DNA from: Luteimonas gilva
GTDB lineage: Bacteria > Pseudomonadota > Gammaproteobacteria > Xanthomonadales > Xanthomonadaceae
DNA length: 64,000 bases
Assembly: GCF_005239095.1 (NCBI RefSeq)
Contig: NZ_SZUA01000003.1
Coordinates: forward strand, 248,001-312,000
Direction: 5' to 3'
Shown: positions 18,982 to 28,222 of the stretch, one piece after another
Layout of the letters: every line of letters begins with the position of its first letter
Position numbering within the stretch: the first letter of the stretch is position 1
Position numbers and translations under genes: made by a program
Notes under the pieces: generated by a model
What the model saw: the letters and a program-made list of their open reading frames with translations, nothing else
Database searches by the model: none
Told to the model about the DNA's origin: nothing

Positions 18982-19922
18982 GGTGGTCCTTTCATGGGAT
19001 AGCGCGCCGGCGGCAGCTGGGTTTTCAGGTAGGCGTACCACTCGTCCTGGATGCGTTCGATCGGTCCGATGAGCCGCTCGAATGCCTCGGGCGTGCCCGG
19101 TTGCGCGATCAGCGCGCGGTACCGCTGCGCGTACCTCCCGTCGCGGTAGTGGAACAGGAAGTGCGACAGGCTCCAGTACTCCACGTAGTACAGGTTCACG
19201 TGCTCCGCGATCGGCGGTCCGGTGTCGGCCATCAGATCGCGCAGCGGGACGATGCGGCCTTTGCGGATGTCTTCCTGCAGATCGCCGGTGAGATTCAGGC
19301 CGCGCAGTTGCCAGATGGGGTAGGTGTCGGGGTCGATCTCGCCCAGCGCCAACTTGCCGTCGCGCAGGCGGCTGGTGCTGAAATAGGACGCCACGCCTTC
19401 GTCGATCCATTTCGTTTTCGGGAAGTGCGCGACTTCGTTGCGTAGCTGGTGCGTGGCCTCGTGCAGCATCCAGTGATAAGGATTCTTCTCGCCGGCGTCG
19501 TAGTAGGCGTACGACCACGGCGCGCGGTAGTAGGCCTCGGCCCAGGGCTGGCTGGCGTTGTTCGCTTCGAACTCGGCCCGATCCCGGTAGAGCATCAGCT
19601 TCAGCTTCGGCGCATTCGCTTGCGGCGCGATCCGCTCGCGGAAGCATTCGGCGTAGGCCGCGTACAGGCTTTCGACGGCTTGCGCGACGCGCGCGGTCTG
19701 TTCCGGCGTCGCGTTGGAAGCGATGGCGTAGTGCACCGTCGTTTTCGTCACCGCGACGGATTCGACGCCGGGCGGAAGCGGAGCGGATGCCGTTTTGCCG
19801 CTGCGATCCAGGAAACGGCTGAGGATCACCGTGCCGATCGCGGCGCATACGATCAGCGCGATCAACAGCAGCAGGACTCGCGTCCTGATCGCGCCGGCCG
19901 GCGGCGGCGAATGCAGGGTCAT
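18978..19922 (-). CDS. Membrane-anchored HExxH metallopeptidase-like protein
   Basis: 314 residues. A signal anchor (about 15-37) is followed by a periplasmic domain. HEATH near residue 170 with WIDEG about 20-25 residues later is the gluzincin arrangement (HExxH plus a distal Glu in a (D/E)EG motif), as in DUF1570-type and M1/M61-like peptidases. The later EYWSLSHFLF helix is also typical. The ATG overlaps the stop of the Excalibur gene (ATGA), and the gene overlaps the next small gene the same way, so all three are one operon. The substrate is unknown and is likely a cell-envelope protein. Confidence 0.82.
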   Translation of the reverse strand: MTLHSPPPAGAIRTRVLLLLIALIVCAAIGTVILSRFLDRSGKTASAPLPPGVESVAVTKTTVHYAIASNATPEQTARVAQAVESLYAAYAECFRERIAPQANAPKLKLMLYRDRAEFEANNASQPWAEAYYRAPWSYAYYDAGEKNPYHWMLHEATHQLRNEVAHFPKTKWIDEGVASYFSTSRLRDGKLALGEIDPDTYPIWQLRGLNLTGDLQEDIRKGRIVPLRDLMADTGPPIAEHVNLYYVEYWSLSHFLFHYRDGRYAQRYRALIAQPGTPEAFERLIGPIERIQDEWYAYLKTQLPPARYPMKGPP

Positions 19923-20266
19923 TCGCACCCTGTCCCGTCGCCGTCGCGGTCCAGATGCGGCCCGTATCCCGGTTGCCCGCGACGCACCGGCGCGGCGCCG
20001 GCGGCGCGCGCGGCGGCGCAATTCCGGAACGCGCCGGCGTTGCGGGCGGGAGTGACGAAATCGGTCAGATTGTTACGCGCGGCGTAGCCCGTACCCGCCG
20101 AAATTTGCGCAGCCGCCAGGTCCGGCGCGCGGTGGCAGTGGTAGCCGCCGTGCTTGCGGTCGTGGTGGCAACCGTGCCGATCCAGCCCGCCGCCGTGAGC
20201 GAACGCGGCTCCCGCCGGCAACAAGGCCGCCGCCAGGGCGAGCCCTGCCGAAAGTGAGTGGTGCAT
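19919..20266 (-). CDS. Secreted YHYH/Excalibur calcium-binding-motif protein
   Basis: 115 residues. Signal peptide (LSAGLALAAALLPAGAAFA, cleaved near 20), a His-rich YHYH-like motif (HGGYHCHR) near 36-43, and a C-terminal DRDGDGTGCE motif, the Excalibur-type Ca-binding loop ending in GCE. The start at MHHSLS is chosen because it begins the signal peptide; an open frame runs 36 codons further upstream. It is the first gene of the three-gene ATGA-coupled operon with the HExxH protein. It is probably exported, and the role is not known. Confidence 0.83.
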   Translation of the reverse strand: MHHSLSAGLALAAALLPAGAAFAHGGGLDRHGCHHDRKHGGYHCHRAPDLAAAQISAGTGYAARNNLTDFVTPARNAGAFRNCAAARAAGAAPVRRGQPGYGPHLDRDGDGTGCE

Positions 20267-20420
20267 GCCGATCCCCCGATGCGGCCATCCAAGGGATAGC
20301 ACGCAATTTGCGGGCCAATCGGGACGGCCTCGGCTCGGCTTGCGTCCCTGCGTCCGGCGTCGTCGCGTGGACATTCGCGGCTGCGCGCCCTAGCGTACGC
20401 GCTCCAACGGGGGAATGGCG

Positions 20421-20957
20421 ATGAACGAGTGGGCCAGGCGCATCTTGGGCGCGCTGCCGGTGATCGGCTGCGGCGCAGGACTGATGCTGCAGATGCTGGT
20501 GGTCAAGCAGGGATTGCCGAACCCGATGACGGGCATCGTCGTCGGCCTCTTCGCCTTGCTCTACCTGTACGGTGCCGTGGTCGGCATCATGCTGCTGCAG
20601 AACGACCCGCGCGCACCGGCGTTGAACTTTCTCTACTGGCTCACGCAGGTGTTCCAATACACATCCGTCGTCGTGTCCTACCAGTTCTGGTCGACGGCAT
20701 GCCTGACCTTGTGGCGCAACGCCACCCAACAAGCTTTGAATTTGGAAGCGAACCTGGGTTCGGCCTTCCGCTTCAGCATGATCGAGCCCGATACGGATAC
20801 GCGATTCGGCATCAATATCTTGGCCTTGGCGGTATCGATCTACTTGTTCAAGCAATATCGTCGCGAACGCGCGTGGAGAGCGGCCGAAGAGGCGGCGCCC
20901 GAAGAGCAGGCAGACGTGGCCGGAGATGCGGACGGCGCAGAAGCGAACCCGATCTGA
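20421..20957 (+). CDS. Four-helix membrane protein, paralogue of 31431-32009
   Basis: 178 residues with four hydrophobic helices (about 9-30, 37-58, 68-90, 130-148) and an acidic C-terminal tail. The N-terminus MNEWARRILGALPVIGCGAG parallels MNLWTRRILGVLPVVGCGAG in the gene at 31.4 kb, and the overall helix spacing matches. The second of two ATGs is preferred: it aligns with the paralogue and places the CGGGGGA SD at normal distance. No function is known. It is divergent from the Excalibur operon. Confidence 0.72.
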   Translation: MNEWARRILGALPVIGCGAGLMLQMLVVKQGLPNPMTGIVVGLFALLYLYGAVVGIMLLQNDPRAPALNFLYWLTQVFQYTSVVVSYQFWSTACLTLWRNATQQALNLEANLGSAFRFSMIEPDTDTRFGINILALAVSIYLFKQYRRERAWRAAEEAAPEEQADVAGDADGAEANPI

Positions 20958-20972
20958 CGTCACGGTCCAGAA

Positions 20973-21059
20973 GCGTAGGGCAGACCCGCCGCAGGCGATT
21001 CCGCCGATAGACGGTTTGCTGTGGATGCCGGAATCCGCTGCGCGGGTTCCGCCCTACGT
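20973..21059. repeat. CGTAGGGC...GCCCTACG inverted repeat element (family C)
   Basis: Outer arms CGTAGGGC and GCCCTACG, next arms GACCCGC/GCGGGTT, and inner GATTCC/GGAATC. The right arm runs into the stop codon of the threonine aldolase gene. It lies between convergent genes and may help terminate both. Confidence 0.65.
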
Positions 21060-22067
21060 TTTGAAGCTGCGGAAGGTTTCGATAGTGCGTTGCATGCCGG
21101 CATCGTCGATATCCAAATGCAGCACCATGCGGATGCCCGGCGTATAGCCGATCGACAGGCGCACCCGCGCCGCATCCATGTGCGCCTTCAGCGCCTGCAA
21201 GCGCGGCGCCGGCACTTCGATGAAGACCATGTTGGTGTGCTGGCCGACGACTTCGAGGCCGGGAAGGCCGCGCAGACCTTCGGCCAGGCGCGCGGCGCGG
21301 GCGTGGTCGTCGGCGAGGCGCGCGACGTTGTGGTCCAGCGCGTACGAACCCGCGGCGGCGAGGATGCCGGCTTGGCGCATGCCGCCGCCGGCCATCTTGC
21401 GCAGGCGGCGCGCTTTGTCGATCAAATCGCGCTTGCCGAGCAGCACGGAGCCGACCGGCGCGCCCAAGCCTTTCGACAAGCAGACCGAGACGCTGTCGAA
21501 ATGTTGCGCGATCGTCCGCGCTGGCACGCCTTGCGCGACCGCGGCGTTGAACAATCGTGCGCCGTCCAGATGCAGCGCCAGGCCGCGGCGGTCGCACAGC
21601 GCGCGCGCTGCGGCGAGATAGTCCTGCGGCAGGGCGCGGCCATGCCAAGTGTTTTCCAGGCACAACAAGCGGGTGCGCGCGTAATGCGGATCGTCGGGCT
21701 TGATCGCGCGTTCCACCGCGTCCAGCGGCAGCGTGCCGTCGGCGGCCTGCGGTAGCGGTTGCGGTTGGATCGAGCCCAGCACCGCCGCGCCGCCGCCTTC
21801 GTATTTGTAGGTGTGCGCGTCCATGCCGACGATGTATTCGTCGCCGCGCTGGCAATGCGACATCAGCGCCAACAGGTTGGATTGCGTGCCGCTGGGCACG
21901 AACAGGCCGGCCTCGAGACCCAGATCGTCGGCCAGGCGCTGTTGCAGCGCGTTGACCGTGGGATCTTCGCCGTAGACGTCGTCGCCGACTTCGGCATGCA
22001 GCATCGCCTCGCGCATCGCGGGCGAGGGGCGGGTGACGGTGTCGCTGCGCAGGTCGATCCAGTCCAT
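21054..22067 (-). CDS. ltaE: Low-specificity L-threonine aldolase
   Basis: PLP enzyme cleaving L-threonine or L-allo-threonine to glycine and acetaldehyde. The N-terminal [10 protein letters not shown] and [10 protein letters not shown] motifs, PSGTQSN (cofactor phosphate binding), [11 protein letters not shown] (Asp contacting the pyridine N), and [10 protein letters not shown] with the Schiff-base lysine near residue 197 are all present. A length of 337 residues is normal. It is monocistronic, between a family C repeat at its 3' end and a family A repeat at its 5' end. Confidence 0.95.
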   Translation of the reverse strand: MDWIDLRSDTVTRPSPAMREAMLHAEVGDDVYGEDPTVNALQQRLADDLGLEAGLFVPSGTQSNLLALMSHCQRGDEYIVGMDAHTYKYEGGGAAVLGSIQPQPLPQAADGTLPLDAVERAIKPDDPHYARTRLLCLENTWHGRALPQDYLAAARALCDRRGLALHLDGARLFNAAVAQGVPARTIAQHFDSVSVCLSKGLGAPVGSVLLGKRDLIDKARRLRKMAGGGMRQAGILAAAGSYALDHNVARLADDHARAARLAEGLRGLPGLEVVGQHTNMVFIEVPAPRLQALKAHMDAARVRLSIGYTPGIRMVLHLDIDDAGMQRTIETFRSFKT

Positions 22068-22092
22068 GCGCCGATGTTAAGCGAGTCTTATA

Positions 22093-22170
22093 TCTTTTGT
22101 GGGAGGGGCTTGAGCCCCGACAAGAGTCGCCGCGAGCCCTGTCGGGGCTGAAGCCCCTCCCACAAGAGCA
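22093..22170. repeat. Palindromic intergenic repeat, family A variant (GGGGCTT arms)
   Basis: TTTTGTGGGAGGGGCTTGAG and its near reverse complement ending CCCCTCCCACAAGAG, closely resembling the copy at 9361-9456. It lies between ltaE and the AraC-type regulator gene. Confidence 0.85.
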
Positions 22171-22207
22171 AAACCGTGCTGCGGTGCTTGCGGCGTGGTG
22201 GTCCGGC

Positions 22208-23011
22208 TCAGCGCCCGCCGCGCAATAACGGCGCCGCCGCCGCGCCCAGCACCCGGCGCAGGCATCGCACCATATGGCTGTGATGGGAGAAACCGGCTTC
22301 GAGCGCGATTTGGTTCGCGGGCAGTTCGCGTCGCAGCAGCAGTGTGCGAGCGCGTTCCACCCGCCGCCGCACCACATAGGCGTGCACGGGCAGGCCGGTG
22401 GAGCGTTTGAACAAGGTCTTCAGATGCGAGGCGCTGATGCCGGCGACTTCGGCCAGGCGCGACAAGGTCAGCGTTTCGTCCAGGTGCGCTTCGACGTAAT
22501 CGGAGACGCGCCGCAATTGCGGTTTCGACAATCCGCGCGAAGAGATCGACTGCAGAGCGCGATGTTGCGTCACCAGATGCGCGGCCAAGGCCAAGCCCAC
22601 GCTCTCCGCGTACAGCGGACCGCTCGGGCTTCCGGCTTCGCGGTCGGCGCGCAGCGCCCAGGCCAGATGTTCGATCTGCGGATCGCGCAATTGATGGCGC
22701 GGCGCCAGGCCGATGCGCGCACCGTCGAAGCCCAGGCCCTCGGCGGTGCGCTGCAACAGCGAGGGCGGAAAGCGCAGCACGATCGAGGCGCTGGCATCGT
22801 CCTCTTCCCAACGCGCGGCGCTGCCGGCGGGCAAGAAGTCGATGTCGCCCGAGGCGGCGGTGAAGCGCTTGCCTTCGCAGCGCCCGCGGGCGTGGCCGGA
22901 CTGGATGCGGATGCGATGCTCGTCGACCGCGTCGAACGAAATCACGCCGCGCGGATGGGCGTGCAGATCGACTTGCAGCGCCGGCGGGGAAGAAACGGCG
23001 GTCGCGAGCAT
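22208..23011 (-). CDS. AraC-family transcriptional regulator
   Basis: 267 residues. N-terminal cupin-like sensing half (LHAHPRGVISFD, then a beta-rich region) and a C-terminal double helix-turn-helix (about 165-262) with TLSRLAEVAGISASHLKTLF and the second helix NQIALEAGFSHHSHM. The start is chosen for a GGAGAT SD at proper spacing; 24 more codons are open upstream. It is divergent from the NADP-dependent oxidoreductase gene with about 160 bases between starts, so that gene is the likely target. Confidence 0.88.
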   Translation of the reverse strand: MLATAVSSPPALQVDLHAHPRGVISFDAVDEHRIRIQSGHARGRCEGKRFTAASGDIDFLPAGSAARWEEDDASASIVLRFPPSLLQRTAEGLGFDGARIGLAPRHQLRDPQIEHLAWALRADREAGSPSGPLYAESVGLALAAHLVTQHRALQSISSRGLSKPQLRRVSDYVEAHLDETLTLSRLAEVAGISASHLKTLFKRSTGLPVHAYVVRRRVERARTLLLRRELPANQIALEAGFSHHSHMVRCLRRVLGAAAAPLLRGGR

Positions 23012-23169
23012 GGCGCATCTCCAGCGGGAATGCCGCGATTGTGGCCTTTCGTTTGGACCATCGGCGCGGACAGTGCATCCCATTGCCCGGACGTGCTCGG
23101 CGCGCGGCCGTTCGTGCGCGCAAGCGCAGGCGTGGATGCGCAGGATGCGGCCACCGATCAGGAGACGAC

Positions 23170-24042
23170 ATGATGAAACGAGCCACCGTACTGGGTTTGG
23201 GGCAAATGGGATCGACGCTGGCGCGCTTGCTGCTGCAAGCCGGCTACCGCGTCGCGGTATGGAACCGGAACGCGGCCAAGGCCGAACCGCTGGTCGCGCT
23301 GGGCGCCATGGCGGCGGCGAGCGCGTTGGAAGCGGTCGCCGCTGGCGACATCGTCGTGGTCTGCGTGCTCGACTACGCGGCGGCCCGCGAGATTTTGCGC
23401 CAGGACGGCATCGCCGCCGCTCTCGAAGGCAAGCTGCTGCTGCAGCTGGGCACCGGCGGCGTGCAGGAAGCGCGCGACGACGAAGCTTGGGCGCGCGAAC
23501 ACGGCGCGGCTTATCTGGACGGCGCGATCCAGGCCGGCCCGGATTACATGGGCAAGCCGGATACGCCGATCCTGTTGTCGGGCAGCCAGGCGACTTACCG
23601 CGCGCACGAAGGGTTGCTGCGCGTGTTCGGCGACGGACTGACCTATCTCGGCGAGGACGCGGGCGCGGCCAACGCGATGGACATGGCGACGCTGTCCTAC
23701 ATCTACGGCACCGCGCTCGGTTTCATGCACGGCGTGCGCATCGCCGAGACCGAAGGCTTCGGCGCGGCGCAGTACGGCGCCTTGGTCGCCGAGATCGCCC
23801 CGAGCTTCGCCGGTTTTCTCAAGTACGAGGCCGAGGTGATCGAATCGGGCGATTTCGCCATTACCCAGAGTCCGCTGCGCATTTCGGTGGAGGCCACCGA
23901 ACGCATCGCGCGGGCCGCGCGCGAGCGCGGCGTCAACGACGAAATTCCGGCGTTCGCCGCGGGCCTGTTCCGGCGCGCGGCGGACGCCGGCTACGGCGAC
24001 GAGGAAATCGCCGCCTTCATCAAAATATTGCGGGCGCCGTGA
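23170..24042 (+). CDS. NAD(P)-dependent oxidoreductase, beta-hydroxyacid dehydrogenase / imine reductase-like
   Basis: 290 residues. The N-terminal Rossmann motif GLGQMGS (about 9-15) and AVWNRN after strand 2, where Arg and Asn indicate NADP preference. The conserved GAIQAGPDYMG segment marks the substrate loop, and the C-terminal helical domain starts near 165. In this family the catalytic Lys is often replaced in imine reductase-like members; none is obvious here. Two adjacent ATGs share one AGGAG SD; the upstream one is given. Regulation by the divergent AraC protein is likely. Confidence 0.87.
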   Translation: MMKRATVLGLGQMGSTLARLLLQAGYRVAVWNRNAAKAEPLVALGAMAAASALEAVAAGDIVVVCVLDYAAAREILRQDGIAAALEGKLLLQLGTGGVQEARDDEAWAREHGAAYLDGAIQAGPDYMGKPDTPILLSGSQATYRAHEGLLRVFGDGLTYLGEDAGAANAMDMATLSYIYGTALGFMHGVRIAETEGFGAAQYGALVAEIAPSFAGFLKYEAEVIESGDFAITQSPLRISVEATERIARAARERGVNDEIPAFAAGLFRRAADAGYGDEEIAAFIKILRAP

Positions 24043-24066
24043 GACGCCCGCGGTAAATCCGGGCCG

Positions 24067-24507
24067 TCAGCCTTCGAACTTCACCTCGCCCGTGTAGCTC
24101 ACCATCCACTGCACGCCGAATTTGTCGATGCAGATGCCGTACAGCTCGGCCCACTCGGTCTTGCTCAGCGGCATTTCGGTCTTGCCGCCCGCGGACAGGC
24201 CGTCGAACACGCGCTGCGCGTCGGCGGCGCTGTCGGCTTCGACGTGGATATAGGTGTTGGTGCCGATCTTGAAATTGGCGCCGTATCCGCCGGAAACGTC
24301 GCTGGCCATCAGCATCTGGCCCTTGCCGATCGGCAGCGCGATGTGGGCCATCCGGTCCAGGTCGGCCTCGCCGACGCCCATGTTGCCGGGGAAGTCGCGG
24401 AAGCGCATCGCCACGGCGAAATCGCCGCCGAATACGGACCGGTAGTGCTCGAAGGCCTCTTTGGCGTTGCCGTCGAAGTTCAGATAGGGGTTGACGATGC
24501 TGATCAT
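24067..24507 (-). CDS. VOC-family (PhnB-like) protein
   Basis: 146 residues with the glyoxalase/bleomycin-resistance fold: an N-terminal NPYLNFDGNAKEAFEHYRSVFGG typical of PhnB/3-demethylubiquinone-like VOC proteins, and the C-terminal YGICIDKFGVQWMVSY strand. The start is set by a GGAGAAAC SD. These proteins are usually dimeric and of unknown substrate. It lies between the oxidoreductase (convergent) and the MFS gene (divergent). Confidence 0.88.
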   Translation of the reverse strand: MISIVNPYLNFDGNAKEAFEHYRSVFGGDFAVAMRFRDFPGNMGVGEADLDRMAHIALPIGKGQMLMASDVSGGYGANFKIGTNTYIHVEADSAADAQRVFDGLSAGGKTEMPLSKTEWAELYGICIDKFGVQWMVSYTGEVKFEG

Positions 24508-24673
24508 GGGTGTTTCTCCGTGGTTCCGCTCATGCGGTCTATCCATAGACGAGCGGGCGGGGCGCGAATCGACAAGCGCCTCACGATTTCGGCACACAGC
24601 GATGCGGCGGCGGCGTTTCCATCGCTGCTGCGATGCACAATAATGGGCGTCCATCCCCGGAAAAGGTCTTTGC

Positions 24674-25888
24674 ATGGCGGATGCCGGCTTGTCCACGATG
24701 CGCACGCTCACACCGCGCGGCGTTTCCTTGATCCTGTTCGCGCTGGCCCTGGGCGGTTTCGCCATCGGCACCAGCGAGTTCGTGGTGATGGGCCTCATGC
24801 CGGACATCGCCCGCGGCCTGGGCGTGAACGAGCCGCAGGTGGGCCATGTGATCAGCGCCTACGCGCTGGGCGTGGTGATCGGCGCGCCGCTGCTGGCGAT
24901 CCTGGGTTCGCGGATGCGGCGCCGGCCGCTGTTGCTGGCGTTGATGGCGTTCTACGCGGTCGGCAATCTGGCCAGCGCGCTCGCGCCGAACTATTCGACG
25001 ATGCTGTTGGCGCGTTTCGTCGCGGGGTTGCCGCACGGCGCTTATTTCGGCGTCGGCGCGTTGGTAGCCGCTTCGATCAGCCCGCCCGAGCGGCGCGGCG
25101 TGGCGGTGAGCCGGGTGATGCTGGGTTTGGCCGTCGCGCTGCTGATCGGCAATCCGTTGGCGACCTGGATGGGACAAACCTTCGGCTGGCGTTACGCCTT
25201 CGTCTTGGTGGCGGTCATCGCGGTGCTGACCGTAGCGATGGTCGCGCGCACCTTGCCGCCCGATCCGCACGAGCCGCGCCAGGATCCGATCCGCGAACTG
25301 CGCGACTTCAACCGCATGCCGGTGTGGCTGACGATGGGCATCGGCGCGATCGGTTTCGCCGGCATGTTCTGCGTCTTCAGCTATCTGGCGCCGACCATGA
25401 TCTACGTGACCGGCGTGCCGGAATCGTGGACGCCGTTCGGACTGGTCGCGTTCGGCGTCGGCGGCGTGCTCGGCAATCTGGCCGGCGGCTGGTTGTTCGA
25501 CCGCTTCCAGTTCCGCGCGGCGGCTTTGATCCTGGTGTGGTCGGCCTTGTTGCTGGCGGCGTTCCCGTTCGCGGCGCATTCCTTGTGGACGATATTGCCG
25601 GCGGTGGTCGCGGTCGGCACGATGGGCGCGCTAGCCGGCGTGCTGCAGGCGCATCTCATCGACGTCGCGCGCGGCGCGCAGACCTTGGCCGCGGCTTCCA
25701 ACCATTCCGCGTTCAACGCGGCCAACGCGCTGGGCCCGTGGCTGGGCGGCATGGCGATCACCGCCGGCTACGGTTGGACGTCGACCGGTTTCGTCGGCGC
25801 GGCCACGGCGGTCGGCGGCTTGCTGATCTACTTCTGGGCCGTGCGCGATGCGCGGCGGGCGCGCGAGCCGGTGGGCGAACTCGGCTGA
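24674..25888 (+). CDS. MFS transporter, DHA1 (AraJ-like) efflux type
   Basis: 404 residues with twelve predicted helices. FAIGTSEFVVMGLMPDIA in helix 1 is diagnostic of the arabinose-efflux/AraJ group, and GSRMRRRPLL between helices 2 and 3 is the MFS A-like loop. There is a central linker of basic and acidic residues near 195-215 (PDPHEPRQD). An inner-membrane proton-coupled exporter of sugars or drugs is likely. An alternative start lies eight codons downstream. Confidence 0.9.
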   Translation: MADAGLSTMRTLTPRGVSLILFALALGGFAIGTSEFVVMGLMPDIARGLGVNEPQVGHVISAYALGVVIGAPLLAILGSRMRRRPLLLALMAFYAVGNLASALAPNYSTMLLARFVAGLPHGAYFGVGALVAASISPPERRGVAVSRVMLGLAVALLIGNPLATWMGQTFGWRYAFVLVAVIAVLTVAMVARTLPPDPHEPRQDPIRELRDFNRMPVWLTMGIGAIGFAGMFCVFSYLAPTMIYVTGVPESWTPFGLVAFGVGGVLGNLAGGWLFDRFQFRAAALILVWSALLLAAFPFAAHSLWTILPAVVAVGTMGALAGVLQAHLIDVARGAQTLAAASNHSAFNAANALGPWLGGMAITAGYGWTSTGFVGAATAVGGLLIYFWAVRDARRAREPVGELG

Positions 25889-25900
25889 GCGCTTCGGCGG

Positions 25901-25999
25901 TTTTGTAGGAGCGGCTTCAGCCGCGAGCTTTTCGCACCGAATCCTTACGATGCCGCGATTTGGGGAAAAACCACGCGGCTGAAGCCGCTCTAAAAAAAG
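25901..25999. repeat. Palindromic intergenic repeat, family A (TTTTGTAGGAGCGGCTTCAG arms)
   Basis: Left arm TTTTGTAGGAGCGGCTTCAG and right arm CTGAAGCCGCTCTAAAAAAA, with a central CGATTTGGGG-type segment shared with other copies. It lies between the MFS gene and the PPOX-like gene. The remainder of 25889-26107 shows no gene. Confidence 0.85.
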
Positions 26000-26107
26000 C
26001 CGTTCGCGAAAAAAAAGCGCGCAGCATGAACGCTTCAGCGTGCGGCTTCACGTCGTCGCGCCGTCCGGGCCGCGACACTGCAGGCCCACCGGCAAAAGAG
26101 CGCACGC

Positions 26108-26746
26108 ATGGCCGCCAGCAACAAGAAAAGCGAAACGATCGCCAAACTCCTCGAAAACATCGACGTGGCGATGTTCACCACGATCGGCGCCGACGGTTAT
26201 CTGGTCAGCCGGCCCTTGTCCACCCAAAAGGCCTCGTTCGACGGCGAGCGGGTCTGGTTCTTCGTCGAAGCCGACAGCCCGAAGGTGGCGGAGATACGCC
26301 GCAACAAGAAGGTCAACCTGGCCTACGCCTCGAAAGACAAGAACACCTACGTATCGCTGGCCGGCGATGCCCGCGCCAACCGCGACAAGGACAAGATCGA
26401 CGAATTGTGGAGCGACGCCTACAAAGCCTACTTCCCGAAAGGCAAGGCCGATCCCAATCTGGCGCTGCTGGAAGTGCAGGTGCGCACCGTCGAGTATTGG
26501 GACGGGCCGGGCAGCTGGATCGGCAAGGCGGTGAGTTTCGCCATCGCGCGCATCACCAAGAACGAAGAAGTAATGGGCGAGAACCGCATCATCGACCTGA
26601 AGAAAGCGAGCAAGCCGCGGCTGCCGCCTTCGCACAAGAACGCGAAGAGGCCTACGAAAGCGCCGACGAAGAAAAGCCCGGCGAAAAAGCGGCCCGCTGC
26701 GAAGAAGGCGGCCAAGCGAGCCGGCAAGCGAGCATCCGCCCGCTAA
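26108..26746 (+). CDS. PPOX-fold (general stress protein 26-like) protein with lysine-rich tail
   Basis: 212 residues. Residues 1-150 match the pyridoxamine 5'-phosphate oxidase/FMN-binding split barrel of the GsiB/YdaG-like stress type (AMFTTIGADGYLVSRPL, VWFFVEADSPKVAEI, PNLALLEVQVRTVEYWDGPGSW). From about 160 it carries a low-complexity Lys/Ala/Pro tail (THKAPTKK, KKRPAAKKAAKR style) like histone H1 or AlgP tails, which may bind DNA or RNA. Likely a cytoplasmic flavin- or F420-type redox protein; exact activity is unknown. Confidence 0.87.
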   Translation: MAASNKKSETIAKLLENIDVAMFTTIGADGYLVSRPLSTQKASFDGERVWFFVEADSPKVAEIRRNKKVNLAYASKDKNTYVSLAGDARANRDKDKIDELWSDAYKAYFPKGKADPNLALLEVQVRTVEYWDGPGSWIGKAVSFAIARITKNEEVMGENRIIDLKKASKPRLPPSHKNAKRPTKAPTKKSPAKKRPAAKKAAKRAGKRASAR

Positions 26747-26787
26747 CGGCGTCCTCGCGCAGCGGCATGCCGGGCTTCGCATTCGCT

Positions 26788-26884
26788 CTTTGTGGGAGCG
26801 GCTTCAGCCGCGAGCTTTTCCCTCAAATCGCGACATCGGATGATTCGATGCAAAAAGCTCGCGGCTGAAGCCGCTCCTACACAA
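26788..26884. repeat. Palindromic intergenic repeat, family A
   Basis: Arms TTTGTGGGAGCGGCTTCAGC and its reverse complement ending CCGCTCCTACACAAG, with an inner GAGCTTTT/AAAAAGCTC extension. It lies at the convergent junction of the PPOX-like and beta-lactamase-like genes and may act as a terminator. Confidence 0.87.
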
Positions 26885-26913
26885 GCGCAGCCGGGACAGC
26901 GCGGCGAGCCGCG

Positions 26914-28155
26914 CTACAACGAAGAATCGGCAGGAGCTGCGCGGCCTTCGGCTAAACGCTCTTCCACATCGCTGAACGCCGAACGTGCGCCGTTGCGCGC
27001 ATCGGGCATGCCGGTGGCGAAATAGGCCACGCCGGTGCCGGCTTGGCGATCGATCCACAATCCCGACACCAGGCCGTACGCGGAACCGGAATGGCCGACG
27101 CGCGCTTTGCCGTCGCCGAAGGGATCGTCGTGGCAGCCTTCGCGCTTGGTCGCCAAGGTCTGCATCGCCAAACCGTAACGGCAGAAGAAGCCGCGCGGCG
27201 GCTGTCCGCCGAGGTCTTCTTCCGCGGTCATGCCGTTGCCGGGTTCGTAGGTCCAGTCCGGTCCGATCAGCACGCGCACCGACGAAGGCTTCAGCAAACG
27301 CACGCCGTCGACTTCGCCGTCGCCCAGCAGCAGACGTCCGATCTTGGCCAAACCGTTCGCCGAGATGCGCAATCCGCCCTGCGGCGAGAACAGCGCGCCG
27401 TTGGCGCCGGGCCGCCAGCGCGACAGATCGCAATCGCCGCGGCTGGACAGGTTCACCGAACAGGCCGGCTTGCGGCCGTGATGGTCGTCGCGCACCGGCT
27501 TGCGTTCGGCGTCGTACAGCACCACGGCGCGCGCGGCAGCGGCCTCGTCGCACATCTCCCAGTTGTAGCAAGCGGCGATGCCGAGCGGATGCAGCACCAG
27601 CCGGTCCATCAATAGGTCGAAGCGTTCGCCGGTGGAGGTTTCCATCAGCGTGGCCACCAGCGGGAAATTCAGATTGGTGTAGCGGAAGAACGTGCCCGGG
27701 GCGTGTTCCTTGTCCCAGGCGCGCGGATCGTCCAGCACGCTTTTGAGCGTGCCGTCGAGCGGGATCTGGTAGTAGCCGGCCGCATCGGTGAGGCTGGAAC
27801 GGTGCGAGAGCAGCATGCGCAGGGTGATCGCGCGCTGCGGGAAATCCGGATGGCGCAGGCGCCAGCCCAAAGTCCGCGACACGTCGGCGTCCAGATCGAG
27901 TTTGCCCGCTTCGACCAAGCGCATGACGCCGATGGCGGCGACCAGTTTGGAGATCGAGGCGATGCGCACGGGATCGTCGGCGCTGACGGCGCGCCCGGCG
28001 GCGATGTCGGCCAGGCCCTGCGCCTGCGTGCCGACGATGCCCGCGCGGTCGAAGGCCACGCGGACGGCGGCGATCGGTTCGGCGGCGCCGGCGCGGAAGG
28101 CCGCGGAGGCGATGCCGAAGGCCAGCGCGAAGCGGAGCAGAAGGCTCGGAGTCAT
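26914..28155 (-). CDS. Serine hydrolase, class C beta-lactamase family
   Basis: 413 residues with a signal peptide ([21 protein letters not shown]). Active-site SISK (Ser67-x-x-Lys70), RYTNLNF providing the Y-x-N motif, and GHSGSAYG near the C-terminus as the K/H-x-G equivalent. This makes it an exported penicillin-binding-protein-like serine hydrolase or esterase; whether it hydrolyses beta-lactams cannot be told from sequence. The start is placed at the signal peptide; ten more codons are open upstream. It is monocistronic. Confidence 0.87.
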   Translation of the reverse strand: MTPSLLLRFALAFGIASAAFRAGAAEPIAAVRVAFDRAGIVGTQAQGLADIAAGRAVSADDPVRIASISKLVAAIGVMRLVEAGKLDLDADVSRTLGWRLRHPDFPQRAITLRMLLSHRSSLTDAAGYYQIPLDGTLKSVLDDPRAWDKEHAPGTFFRYTNLNFPLVATLMETSTGERFDLLMDRLVLHPLGIAACYNWEMCDEAAAARAVVLYDAERKPVRDDHHGRKPACSVNLSSRGDCDLSRWRPGANGALFSPQGGLRISANGLAKIGRLLLGDGEVDGVRLLKPSSVRVLIGPDWTYEPGNGMTAEEDLGGQPPRGFFCRYGLAMQTLATKREGCHDDPFGDGKARVGHSGSAYGLVSGLWIDRQAGTGVAYFATGMPDARNGARSAFSDVEERLAEGRAAPADSSL

Positions 28156-28222
28156 GGCGGGGCGCTCGGGATCGATGGCCGCCATTCTGCGGCAGGAGGG
28201 CTCGCGTCGCCGCGGCCGCGGA

